Below are positions 1 through 9,704 of a stretch of 64,000 nucleotides of DNA, piece after piece. The stretch spans positions 6,865,472-6,929,471 of the forward strand of contig NC_087069.1 of assembly GCF_963678635.1 (NCBI RefSeq), read 5' to 3'. Below the pieces are notes generated by a model. It saw only the letters and a program-made list of their open reading frames with translations. It had not been told where the DNA came from and ran no database searches. The position numbers and the translations under genes are program-made. This DNA comes from Symsagittifera roscoffensis (taxonomy: Eukaryota; Xenacoelomorpha; Acoela; Convolutidae). Every line of letters begins with the position of its first letter. Within the stretch, counting starts at the first letter, position 1.

Positions 1-30
1 CACCCTTTTGCATCCGTCATCCTAAACCTT

Positions 31-496
31 ATGTCATTTAAAAGCCTAGGAAATAAACAAACAATCGTTTTACACAATTGTGAAATAGATAACAAAAAAT
101 ACGACCTTGTAATCACACCTCATACACAAACAGTTGGATACATTCGAACAAAACGACAAACACTGAAGAGAAAAATAATAACTAAACAAAGACAAAACAC
201 GAAAAAGATTTTCAAAAAACCGAAACGCATTTTCAGAATCAGAAACCAACAGTTTAGACGAACTTTACAAACTAAAAGAATCAATAGATAAAAATTGCCC
301 AATTCACGATCAATTATATTTCTCTGACTCAGAAACAACTTCAAATTCATCAAAAAGAGGAAAAAGAAGAATAAAAAAGCAGTATAAACACAAACCAGTA
401 CATTTATACAATTGGAATCAACCAATTCGACACATTAATAATTACATATTAACAGTCATCGAACAAAAAAATGAGCTCAACGCACACCCCAGGTGA
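31..496 (+). pseudogene. Small unknown pre-gag frame split over two reading frames
   Basis: An ATG at 31 opens a basic 86-codon frame to 291. A second frame (phase +1) is open from about 180 to the TGA at 494-496 and looks more protein-like: it is rich in charged residues, with LDELYK at 254-271 and a Lys/Arg stretch at about 357-385. One protein with a frameshift at about 170-180 is the simplest reading, but two small ORFs are possible. I recognise no family. A similar pair of motifs (a Gly-aromatic-Ile strand followed by LDELYK) recurs just after pol at 8,760-8,908. The frame overlaps the ATG of the next one (471) by 26 bases. This may be the end of something that begins left of the window. 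Confidence 0.35.
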
Positions 497-1265
497 CGAA
501 AGTCCAGATGATGATGAAATCTTTCCTTTTATAGTAGATGCAACCACTGATAGAGGACAACATATATTTTGTAAAAATTTACTCTTAAATTTATTTGAAC
601 CCGGAATCAGTCCATGTAAAACAGAGTTCCCAGATGTAAAAATCAAAAGAAAAATCATAGACCACTATCTAAAAGATATATGTAACTTAACACAACAGTA
701 TGGAATCTACTCCATAGAATTCACCTCACCAAACCATAATCATTGAAAATATACAATTCAAACAGACGATCTTGATTTAGAATTTTCAAAAGTAATTTCA
801 GAATATATAAAAAGCATCCAATACCATAACTCACAAAGAGCAAACTCCATATTCACCAATGAAGTTTTCGCAATAATATATACTTATATTTCGATATTAG
901 AAAACGAAATCCCAATACCAAATGTCTCACCGACAGAAACATCTAAACATTTAAGAGTACGACATGAAATCTTACTACTCTCTAGTTATTTAAACATTAT
1001 TAAAGAAAATTTCACGAAAGACGAAGTTTCACAACATACAAAACACGATCTACAAAAAATTTTGGCATGGTTCATAATAGATTATTTCACACACAATATT
1101 GATTTAATTGCACAAGCAAGAAAAAATTTTAGACCCCAAAATTCGAACGATGATACCGCTATCACAGAACAATCAGACTATGTTTGGGACTCCGAATGCT
1201 CTCATCCCGCATTTATAAGCTTCCCACAATCAATCTCAAGTCAAGCAATAAGTACAATATCTTAA
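471..1265 (+). pseudogene. Pre-gag frame of 264 codons interrupted by an in-frame TGA
   Basis: From the ATG at 471 the frame is open to a TGA at 744-746, then continues in the same phase to a TAA at 1263-1265. The gag frame follows in that phase with no shift. The first part is acidic near its N-terminus (GDESPDDDE). The second part is an alpha-helical-looking stretch without known motifs. Because all three segments share one phase, they may once have been the N-terminal third of a larger gag, with TGA and TAA as later nonsense changes. Alternatively this is a separate leader protein. No function can be assigned. Confidence 0.45.
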
Positions 1266-3734
1266 ATAAGAGATTATGTAAGAGTAATACCATTCACCAT
1301 TGATGCAACACCATTAAACTATAATACATTTTTGCCCGATACACAAAATAATAGTTTAAACTCTACAGTCATACACAACGAAAACCTCAATGGAACTAGG
1401 AATCTTACTCAACAAGATATCCAGACACCATCACACTTCATAAATGAAGAAATTGTACACACAACAACTACACAACAAAGTATTTCACCAATACGCCCAA
1501 ATTTAACAACACCAAGAAATACAAATCCTTCACAAACACAGGTAACCTTACAATCAACCGTTAAACCTTCGGTTGCTCCAAAATATTCACATATGGATTA
1601 CCAAACATACAGACCCATGACAATACTACCAAAAACACGTAAAACATTCACTAGAAACAACTTCGCAGACCATAATTATAATTATACACATCCATCAAAA
1701 ACAAATTATCAACCACGAAGAAATTTTAACCAATATACACGATCTCGAAACTGGGATAACCCAATGGCCCAACCTAATTCAATAAATTTCCAAACAAATC
1801 CTCCACAGGATCGCAGTGAAAATTACCCATTTTTTCAACAAAATAAAAATAAAAAACAGACATCTTATCAAATGGATTATTTATCCTCAGATGATGGTTT
1901 CTTACAACCAGACATATTTGCACCATATACTCAAGAATATCGTGGACAAGGAGTACAGAAACCACGTACAAATCATAGAATTTTTTCTCCGCAACCGATA
2001 GATACACAACATCAACAACCAATTCAGCAACAAAATCCAATTAATACACAATCTTTTCAACCAATTCAACAACAAAATCCAATGATTGCACACTCGTATC
2101 AACCAACACAAATGCAAAATGAAATACCACTCCCATATTATCTTCAACAACATGAAATAACAAGAAACCAACTTTCAAATTTTTCTCAAATGCCAAATGC
2201 AGCAGAATCATTACAAATGACAATGAATCCATACCTTATGGGTGGATCATCAATAACATCAAACAAACCTTTAATGGTTTTCACAGGAACAGACCCTGAA
2301 TACTCTGTAGAAGACTATTTAAATGCAGTAACAGCAAACTTGATTTTAAACATTGGACCTGAACCAATTAATACGCCACTACATCAAAACTGGATACATC
2401 GACGCACAGCGTTGATACAAACAACCTTAGATGGCGCAGCCCAAAAATGGTTTTCAGTATTACCTCTAGAAATAAAATCAAACTGGAAAAGGTTTACACA
2501 GGAATTTTCAAAAATGTTTGACTCCGAAAGAAACAAACAACAACAAAGAGTTTTATGTAATGAAATTCGCAGATTACCAAACGAAACCATCAAGCAATTA
2601 GCAGTACGAATCGAAACACTAGTTCGAAAAGCATATTCACTAAATACACACGACTATAAAAACACAAAGATGACAGAAAACTTAATGATGACCTTAACAC
2701 CACAATTAAGGAAAATAGCAATAAAAAAGAGAGCATCCCATCCTTCCTCAATTCGAGAACCCGATTTAGATTTTCGAAAACTAGTAGACAAATTAGAACA
2801 AGCAGAAATCACAATGAAACTAGAAGAAACGGAAAATCTGAAATTACAATACGTTAACAGAATTGAAATGACTCCCACTAATATTAATAATATACAGGAA
2901 TCAGACACAGACCTCGTTGAAAAAATCACTGAAATACTCGATATTTACAAAAAGAACCCAAAATTTAAAGGCAAACCATCTTTCAAAAAATGGTGTAATT
3001 ATTGCCGACGATACGGACATAGTATTTCTGAATGTAGACAAAAACAGCAAGATAGTCAAAATAAACCTCAAAAATACAAAGAACCAAATAAGTCATTTTA
3101 TCAATATATGAAGAAAGATCAAAATCTACTGAAAAAAATGTATATAGCAACAATAGTTCCGGAAAACCACTTCCGAACAATACAAGCTATACAAGAAATC
3201 AATCCCCATATAACTCAAGTTATAGAGGAAGATCGCCAGAACGAAGAAACACACAAAATTCGTCACAAAATCACTACAATAGACCAAATAGTAGAAATAA
3301 CTACTCCAGATCTAATTCAAACACAACACAGTTTGCTTCTAGATCTAATTCCCAATCAAGAAATAGATACTATTCAAACAATCAATCACGAAACTCATCA
3401 TATAATAGAAATAGAAACTATTCCAATAATCGAAATAGAAGTTGTTCAAACAATCGAAATCAATATTATCAAAACAACCGATCAAAAAATAACTCATATA
3501 ACAGACCAAACAGCAATTATCAAAATTGATCGCGAAATAATTCACAAAATCGACATTCAAGTTATAATAATCGTTATAGAAATTATTCCCAATCACCACA
3601 CCGGAATAATAATCACTATAATAATTCTAATAATCGCCACAGAAGTAGTACACCTAAACATCAAAGACAAATCAATCAAGTACAGTCTAACCCAGAAACA
3701 ACATCAGACCCTCCAGGTATTGATGACACAATAA
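1266..3734 (+). CDS. gag: Gag polyprotein of E1 (capsid and CCHC nucleocapsid)
   Basis: This is the structural polyprotein that would assemble the particle and bind element RNA. The frame is open from 1266. A TTG lies at 1332 and the first in-frame ATG is near 1,592, so the true start is unclear. Numbering from 1332, residues 1-310 are Gln/Asn/Thr/Pro-rich with a twice-repeated QPIQQQNP motif at about 225-245. Residues 310-500 form a capsid-like helical region beginning VFTGTDPEY. A zinc knuckle C-X2-C-X4-H-X4-C starts at residue 555 (nt 2994). After about nt 3140 this frame turns into an implausible Ile-rich tail, while the phase used by pol becomes Ser/Arg/Asn-rich like a nucleocapsid tail. 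The switch coincides with an A7 run at 3132-3138, so the last 200 codons of this frame are probably not the real protein. Confidence 0.8.
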   Translation: MRDYVRVIPFTIDATPLNYNTFLPDTQNNSLNSTVIHNENLNGTRNLTQQDIQTPSHFINEEIVHTTTTQQSISPIRPNLTTPRNTNPSQTQVTLQSTVKPSVAPKYSHMDYQTYRPMTILPKTRKTFTRNNFADHNYNYTHPSKTNYQPRRNFNQYTRSRNWDNPMAQPNSINFQTNPPQDRSENYPFFQQNKNKKQTSYQMDYLSSDDGFLQPDIFAPYTQEYRGQGVQKPRTNHRIFSPQPIDTQHQQPIQQQNPINTQSFQPIQQQNPMIAHSYQPTQMQNEIPLPYYLQQHEITRNQLSNFSQMPNAAESLQMTMNPYLMGGSSITSNKPLMVFTGTDPEYSVEDYLNAVTANLILNIGPEPINTPLHQNWIHRRTALIQTTLDGAAQKWFSVLPLEIKSNWKRFTQEFSKMFDSERNKQQQRVLCNEIRRLPNETIKQLAVRIETLVRKAYSLNTHDYKNTKMTENLMMTLTPQLRKIAIKKRASHPSSIREPDLDFRKLVDKLEQAEITMKLEETENLKLQYVNRIEMTPTNINNIQESDTDLVEKITEILDIYKKNPKFKGKPSFKKWCNYCRRYGHSISECRQKQQDSQNKPQKYKEPNKSFYQYMKKDQNLLKKMYIATIVPENHFRTIQAIQEINPHITQVIEEDRQNEETHKIRHKITTIDQIVEITTPDLIQTQHSLLLDLIPNQEIDTIQTINHETHHIIEIETIPIIEIEVVQTIEINIIKTTDQKITHITDQTAIIKIDREIIHKIDIQVIIIVIEIIPNHHTGIIITIIILIIATEVVHLNIKDKSIKYSLTQKQHQTLQVLMTQ
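3093..3529 (+). other. Ser/Arg/Asn-rich nucleocapsid-like tail in the pol phase, ending at TGA
   Basis: In the phase of pol the sequence is open from after a TAA at about 3090 to a TGA at 3527-3529, then open again without a stop through the pol ATG (3815) to 8689. The encoded tail is full of RN, RS, NN and SY dipeptides, as expected for an RNA-binding nucleocapsid tail. The overlapping gag phase gives only Ile/Glu repeats. A single stop codon between a gag tail and pol in the same phase resembles the layout of retroviruses that use stop-codon readthrough. I cannot tell readthrough from simple decay here. Confidence 0.5.
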
Positions 3735-3814
3735 CTGATACGTTACAACTCAATCAAATAAACTGTGCATCATCAGATTCAGAAAGCGACACAGAAAACA
3801 CTCTTTCCATCAAT

Positions 3815-6800
3815 ATGATAAAAGTCGAAAATGACTATGAATCTGTAATATATGAACAACCTTTTTCATCACACATATATGAAAATCAATCAGAATTTCT
3901 TCAAAATTATTACACCAAACCCATACATTCCACACCACCGACACAAGAAACTAATAGAATTAACACTACAAATCAACCCTCTGCAAATAATAAAACAACA
4001 TGCTTGAACACAAACCACATCTATCAAAATATACAAAAAGAACAACCCAAAGAAAAAATTTGGACAATACCATTTCTCTTAGAAAGTCCAAGAAACAAAG
4101 AATTTCAACCACCAGATCTTGAAATCGATTTTTTAATTGATTCAGGAGCAGAATCAAACATAATAAACATTCCCACATGGAATGAAATAAAAACTTTACA
4201 TCCAAAGCTAACACCTCTTGAAACCTCCAGTAAGCTAGCAACAGCACAGGGATCAACATTGATAAACTACGGAAAAATCCAATTATTTCTCCTCCCCACC
4301 AGAACAATGGAGCAAAGCAAAATTTTAAATAAGCCATTTAAACAAATATTCCATATCACTGATATTAAACATAATATCATTGGAATACCATTTATTTCGA
4401 AGTATATACCAACAATTAACATCTTAAATAGTAAAATCTTAATCAAAGATAAATATACAAAAACAAAAGACACATCCTTAACATTTTTTCAAAGATTAAA
4501 TAAACAACCACCATTCTTTTCAAAATTTTACCCGATATTTAACCAACAAAGAAAACACTTGAAACCACTATCAGGAAACATCTATAATTTTTCAATCAAA
4601 CAAGTTCACCAATATGATAAGGAACAAAACAAACAAAAATTTTATATGTCAGATTTTGAATTCAAACCTATTCATAAATTTTTCAAAATCACAATCTCTT
4701 CAATAAAATATTTGAAAAATTCGAATTCAGATATGATTTCCTTACATGTCTATAACAACACACCTTACCAAGTAACATTACCTTTAGGACTTTTAGGCTA
4801 TTGCGAAACCAACGCTACAATATCACCAATACACGAAAAAGCCTATCGCGTAAATAATATACTCCAATTATTAGATATTTGCCAATCCACAATTCTTAAT
4901 GAAGAATTATCTATAAATAATATAATAAGTAACGAAAACAGAAATACGGATTATTTCACAAAAACTCCATATTTCAAACCTACATTCAACATAAGTAACT
5001 ACACAGAGGACCAACAGAAATTTTTAACAATGTTTAATTTCCAACATTCACAAATAACACAAGACGAATTCGAAAAGTTAGCCAAACAGCTAATTAAATA
5101 TTCATCAGTCTATGCAACATCAAAATTCGATGTTGGCAAAATCAGTTCATCACTACATCTCCCGTTAAAACCAGACGCAGTTTTCAAAAAACAGAGAGCA
5201 AGTAAAGTACCAATTCACTTACATGATAAAGTGAACAGATTACTCGATATTTTAGAACAATACAACATTATATCACCAGTTAATAAAGAAGAACAACCAA
5301 AAGGCAACACATTTATCAACCCCGTTATTATTCTAGCTAAAGGAGAATCATTAAAAATCGTTCTCGACGCTAGATACCTCAATTCACTCATAGATGAATC
5401 AAAATGTAATTGGCCCATTGAACCAATACAAGTTATTTTAACAAAAATAAACGGCAAATACTTTACAACCGCCGATATGAATAGTGCATACAATCAAATG
5501 CCACTAGATGAACAATCACGACGTTTAACACAATTTGTTATTGGAAACCAACAATATGAATTCAACCGCTTATTCTACGGAATATCCATAGGACCAGCAG
5601 CATTTTCAGCTTTTATGAGCAAAATTTTTCGACCACTTATACTCAAGAAAAACGCAATCACCTATTTAGACGATGTTTTTATGCAATCACAAACAAAAGA
5701 AGAAATGTTCAATGTTTTAGAAAAATATCACCAAATACTTCAGAACGAAAATCTGAAGGCCGCCCCTGATAAATCACACTTCTTTTTGACAAAAGTTAAA
5801 TTCTTAGGACATAATATAGAAAGAAAAACAATCACTCCACTGAAATCACGCATTGGCGCTATTCAAAAACTTCAACCACCAACAAATAAAAAGAAAATCC
5901 AAGAATTTCTTGGAATGTTAAATTTTTTAAGTAAATATGTTTATAAAATGCAATTATATCTACGACCATTTTATAACATCCTTAGACAACAAAATAATTT
6001 TGAATGGAATACAGAACATCAAGCACGATTTGAAGAAATAAAGAAACTTTTAACTGAACAAATTTCAAACACAATTCCAGACCCTGATCAACCATTTTAT
6101 GCAATGTGCGATGCTTCGAACTTTGGCATCGGTGCAGCACTATTACAATCACATAATGGTACAAATAAAATGAACCTGATATCAGCAAATTCCCGATTAT
6201 TCACTCAAGCAGAGCTACGACTCTCAACTCTAATGAGAGAATGTACAGCCATAATATATACACTGACAGAATATGAATTTCTGATACTTGGATCAAAACA
6301 TCCCACAGTTTTATTCACAGACCATAAACCAATCATCTTTCTCTTTACACAGAAATCTAACCCAAACCACCGAGTTTACAGATTTCAACTAATTCTAATG
6401 AAATTTCCAAACTTACATATAGTTTGGACTGCAGGAAAAAATCTTGCGTTACCAGACACCTTAAGTCGAAATACACCACCTGAATTACTTACACGAAAAA
6501 CAACAGTTGAAATACCCAAAAACATAAAATTCTACCTTGCAGAAAACGAAACATCACCCCGATTGGAATGCAAATATGCAGTAAAAACTGATGTTGAACG
6601 ATCACAAATAAATAGTTTACAACATTTCCCACTTTATTTAGATTGTCAAAATAATCACTATGAAGTTGATCTACTTGGAACATCAACTTTTAAACCAATC
6701 CCATATTCTCAATGGATAAAAAATAACACCCAACAAAAACGAACAAAACAACACCCACCTAAAAAAGACCATTTTCCACTAATTGAAAAAGAAAATTTAA

Positions 6801-8689
6801 CTGATAAAATAAATTTATCAGGACCACAAACAAACGATTCAAAATACACAATAAATCAAGTTTTTGACCTCCATGACCCATTAGATACAATACCCTTATC
6901 TAAATTCGAAATTGAAAACATTTTTCTTCCTCCAACAGAAACAATTACAATTTCAACACTAAAACAATATCAAAATCTTGACCCAATAATTCGACAACTA
7001 AAATCATGGCATAAATATAAAACTAAACCTATCAAAGCAGATTCAACCATTCTAGGCAACAAAACACTCCTCCGATACTTTCGCAAATTTAATAACACAA
7101 CAATTAATGAAACTACAGACCTTTTAGAGTATAACTTAAATGAATCTACAGTCCCCTGTCTTCCTTTAAGTATGATTCTCATAGCTTTTAATATCTCACA
7201 TACACAAAATATTAAAGGACATTCTGGATCAGAAAAAACATATTCAAACTTTATACAAAACTTTTACTTCCCAAATGCACCAATTTGGATAAAAGTACTA
7301 TGCAATGATTGTATAGTATGTCAACTAAATAAACCTTACCCAAATCAAAAACAAATAGCACAAAAACAAGATTTTAAAGGACAAAGCTTGTACTTTAATC
7401 ATCGTATCTCATTTGATACTAAAGGCCCAATTTCACCCTCATCAGAAGGAAATTCCTACATTATGGTAATTGTTGACGCATTTACACATTATGTAGCACT
7501 TAACCCAGTACCACATTGTAACGCTTATTATGCGTATACAACACTTTATGAACACTGGATAGCAAAATTTGGACTACCAGAAATTTTAGTCACAGACAAC
7601 GGTACAGAATTCATAAATAATGAAATAATCACACTATGTCATTTATACAACATTAAACACAAACCACGTACATCTCATGCACCTTGGACAAACGGCTTAT
7701 TCGAAGGTATGAACCGTTCATTACAAGAATATCTTAGATGTATCATCAACGGAAATGATACAAGATATACCGAATGGTCAGCAGATGTAAAATTATTTCC
7801 CTTAGCATATAATTCACAAATTACGACAACTCTAGGAATGTCACCATACGAAATGGTTTTTAACCAAAAGCCACGCAAACCAATAATGTTTACAGCAAAT
7901 TCTCATAAAAACGCACAAGGTTATTGTCAACCAAATAAAGATTCAATTTGTTATAACCTACCTTTACATACACACGATGAAGATCATTTTCATCACCCAC
8001 AAATTCTTAAATTAGCCTCCGGTACACACACCGAATGGATTCTAAATAGAGATAAAAAACACAATGAAATTTATCAAAAAGTAACAAAAAAGTTATTACA
8101 AAGACAAAATATTAATGAACAAATCAATTCACGTTTTACACCAGCCTCCGAATTAAAAATTGGAACATTTGTTTTGATACCTAATTTTACTACTCAAAAA
8201 GGATTTTCTAAAAAATTACAACCCCTTCGTAAAGGACCATACCAAATAATTGCAAGACCCACTGATGTCACATATAAAATCACCGACTCAAACAAAAAAG
8301 AAATCGTTCAGCATCGAAACAACCTATTACCTTATTACCCAAAAGAATACGCACTCCGCGAATTAACTCAATTATATTCTTTCACAGGTTTAAAAATCAT
8401 TCAAAATGAACCACATCCGAAAAACACAGAACAAAATGATAACCCCACCGAAAATCAAAACACAAAATCAACCGCCACCAAAAACAATACAAAAAACCTA
8501 GACCATAAAGCATCCCCAAAACAAAGAAAAAATAGAAAAATGACCGAACAAATAATACCCCAAGAACAAATCGACAAATCAGAACATAGAAAATCAACAA
8601 GACTTCGAAATCAACCACGTAAAAATTACAAAAAATTCATCCCCCAATCTAAAATATTAAAGAAAGTGGAATTTCAAAAGCAATTTTAA
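3815..8689 (+). CDS. pol: Pol polyprotein of E1: protease, reverse transcriptase, RNase H, integrase
   Basis: Replicative polyprotein, 1,624 codons from the ATG at 3815; the same phase is open back to 3530, so that ATG need not be the true start. The aspartic protease active site is DSGAES (D109). The reverse transcriptase spans about 430-690, with the first catalytic Asp in FTTADMNSAY (D554) and YLDD at 617-620. RNase H spans about 755-885, starting MCDASN (D766) and containing TDHKP. The integrase has an HHCC finger (His 1129 and 1136, then CNDCIVC), then the catalytic triad D1201, D1261 (TDNGTEF) and E1297 with exactly 35 residues between the last two. A GPY-like motif lies near 1474. The last 130 residues are Lys/Asn-rich. 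All catalytic residues are present, so this pol looks intact. It would copy element RNA and insert the cDNA into host DNA. Confidence 0.93.
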   Translation: MIKVENDYESVIYEQPFSSHIYENQSEFLQNYYTKPIHSTPPTQETNRINTTNQPSANNKTTCLNTNHIYQNIQKEQPKEKIWTIPFLLESPRNKEFQPPDLEIDFLIDSGAESNIINIPTWNEIKTLHPKLTPLETSSKLATAQGSTLINYGKIQLFLLPTRTMEQSKILNKPFKQIFHITDIKHNIIGIPFISKYIPTINILNSKILIKDKYTKTKDTSLTFFQRLNKQPPFFSKFYPIFNQQRKHLKPLSGNIYNFSIKQVHQYDKEQNKQKFYMSDFEFKPIHKFFKITISSIKYLKNSNSDMISLHVYNNTPYQVTLPLGLLGYCETNATISPIHEKAYRVNNILQLLDICQSTILNEELSINNIISNENRNTDYFTKTPYFKPTFNISNYTEDQQKFLTMFNFQHSQITQDEFEKLAKQLIKYSSVYATSKFDVGKISSSLHLPLKPDAVFKKQRASKVPIHLHDKVNRLLDILEQYNIISPVNKEEQPKGNTFINPVIILAKGESLKIVLDARYLNSLIDESKCNWPIEPIQVILTKINGKYFTTADMNSAYNQMPLDEQSRRLTQFVIGNQQYEFNRLFYGISIGPAAFSAFMSKIFRPLILKKNAITYLDDVFMQSQTKEEMFNVLEKYHQILQNENLKAAPDKSHFFLTKVKFLGHNIERKTITPLKSRIGAIQKLQPPTNKKKIQEFLGMLNFLSKYVYKMQLYLRPFYNILRQQNNFEWNTEHQARFEEIKKLLTEQISNTIPDPDQPFYAMCDASNFGIGAALLQSHNGTNKMNLISANSRLFTQAELRLSTLMRECTAIIYTLTEYEFLILGSKHPTVLFTDHKPIIFLFTQKSNPNHRVYRFQLILMKFPNLHIVWTAGKNLALPDTLSRNTPPELLTRKTTVEIPKNIKFYLAENETSPRLECKYAVKTDVERSQINSLQHFPLYLDCQNNHYEVDLLGTSTFKPIPYSQWIKNNTQQKRTKQHPPKKDHFPLIEKENLTDKINLSGPQTNDSKYTINQVFDLHDPLDTIPLSKFEIENIFLPPTETITISTLKQYQNLDPIIRQLKSWHKYKTKPIKADSTILGNKTLLRYFRKFNNTTINETTDLLEYNLNESTVPCLPLSMILIAFNISHTQNIKGHSGSEKTYSNFIQNFYFPNAPIWIKVLCNDCIVCQLNKPYPNQKQIAQKQDFKGQSLYFNHRISFDTKGPISPSSEGNSYIMVIVDAFTHYVALNPVPHCNAYYAYTTLYEHWIAKFGLPEILVTDNGTEFINNEIITLCHLYNIKHKPRTSHAPWTNGLFEGMNRSLQEYLRCIINGNDTRYTEWSADVKLFPLAYNSQITTTLGMSPYEMVFNQKPRKPIMFTANSHKNAQGYCQPNKDSICYNLPLHTHDEDHFHHPQILKLASGTHTEWILNRDKKHNEIYQKVTKKLLQRQNINEQINSRFTPASELKIGTFVLIPNFTTQKGFSKKLQPLRKGPYQIIARPTDVTYKITDSNKKEIVQHRNNLLPYYPKEYALRELTQLYSFTGLKIIQNEPHPKNTEQNDNPTENQNTKSTATKNNTKNLDHKASPKQRKNRKMTEQIIPQEQIDKSEHRKSTRLRNQPRKNYKKFIPQSKILKKVEFQKQF

Positions 8690-9280
8690 CTTTATACTTC
8701 ACAATCTTGAAACCTCTGAAACATTTTCAATTTCCATTTTTCAAAACAACATGCTGACAAATACGCAATAATTCTAGTTCACAATAGACCAATAGGATTC
8801 ATCCAATCCGTCACTTTCTCTAATTCAAACTAAGATCAATTAGACGAATTATATAAAACTCCAGGCACATCTATAACTATAACTTTACGACCTCCAGGTC
8901 AAAAATAAGCAAACCACTTCAACTTGACAACTAAAATAAATATCACCATAATACCGTACCCCTCCCTTATCTAATAACCCAAAGATCAACAATATTTCCC
9001 CAACTCAGACCACAAATACCCCCAAAACAAATTTGTTAACTTAGCCTAAAGTAACAAAATGAACCTTTAATTAGCCTAAAGTACAAAAATCTCACCATAC
9101 CCCGGATCATTTGACAAACAAAAATAAAGAAAAAGACGACCTCCCGATCACCATAAAAATTGCCCCCAACAATTTTTTACAAAACTCAACCCACTTGTCA
9201 AAAAACTAATAAATAATCCGACCACACTTGAAAATCGCCCCAAACAGCAAAAAATATTCGACCAAGAAGTCATTTCTTAA
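8690..9280 (+). other. Post-pol interval with a small broken frame and a short direct repeat
   Basis: No long ORF. A short frame from about 8,713 is cut by a TAA at about 8,831, then resumes and ends near 8,908. It holds LDELYK and a Thr/Ile-rich strand ending in RPPGQK. The end is faintly like the last strand of a PDZ domain, but it is too short to call. The 13-mer TTAGCCTAAAGTA occurs twice, 32 bases apart (about 9,040 and 9,072). If E1 uses a spliced or subgenomic RNA for its 3' genes, its signal could lie here; I see no convincing one. Confidence 0.3.
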
Positions 9281-9511
9281 ATGCTCTTCTATCAAACAGT
9301 CACTAAAATTTTCATAAACCTTAAACATTTTTTTACGATACTTGAAACCTTTATAATATTTCTTTTTGATATACTTGAATCTTTTCTAATAGTCTTAATC
9401 ATTTTTTGTAACATTTTTTTAATTTTCTACACTATCTTCGAACTATTTCTCCAACTTTCCAAAACCCTTGATTATATCCACAGGTACGATTCATACAACT
9501 TGTCTAAATGA
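9281..9511 (+). CDS. Small hydrophobic protein, 76 aa (probable membrane protein)
   Basis: The product is mostly Phe, Ile and Leu, with two or three membrane-length hydrophobic stretches between about residues 10 and 60 and a short polar C-terminus. No family is recognised. Size and hydrophobicity are like small viral membrane proteins such as viroporins, but this is only an analogy. Its stop overlaps the next ATG in the tetranucleotide ATGA (9508-9511), a layout seen in compact viral and bacterial operons where one ribosome can restart. AT-rich noncoding DNA can also give such frames by chance, so confidence is moderate. Confidence 0.4.
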   Translation: MLFYQTVTKIFINLKHFFTILETFIIFLFDILESFLIVLIIFCNIFLIFYTIFELFLQLSKTLDYIHRYDSYNLSK

Positions 9512-9696
9512 TACGAACAATTTTCAGTAGAACTGATATTTTTTTATTGTTTGTAATTTTCATAACATTTTTATCATCCCTCATTTTGACAATATGCAAA
9601 TGTATAAAGAAAGCAATCATCACATTTGCCCTAGCAACAATTTTTCTAATTATTTTTTTGGAAGAATATTATAATAAACATAAACTTTCTCACTAA
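9508..9696 (+). CDS. Second small hydrophobic protein, 62 aa
   Basis: Starts within the ATGA overlap with the preceding small frame. It has a polar first ten residues, a membrane-length segment at about 11-32 ending in a CKCIKK motif, then a second hydrophobic stretch at about 35-52 and a charged tail (EEYYNKHK). This pattern suggests a two-pass or hairpin membrane protein. No homologous family is recognised. The next open frame (phase 0) begins nine bases after this stop. Confidence 0.4.
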   Translation: MIRTIFSRTDIFLLFVIFITFLSSLILTICKCIKKAIITFALATIFLIIFLEEYYNKHKLSH

Positions 9697-9704
9697 AGTA
9701 ATAA

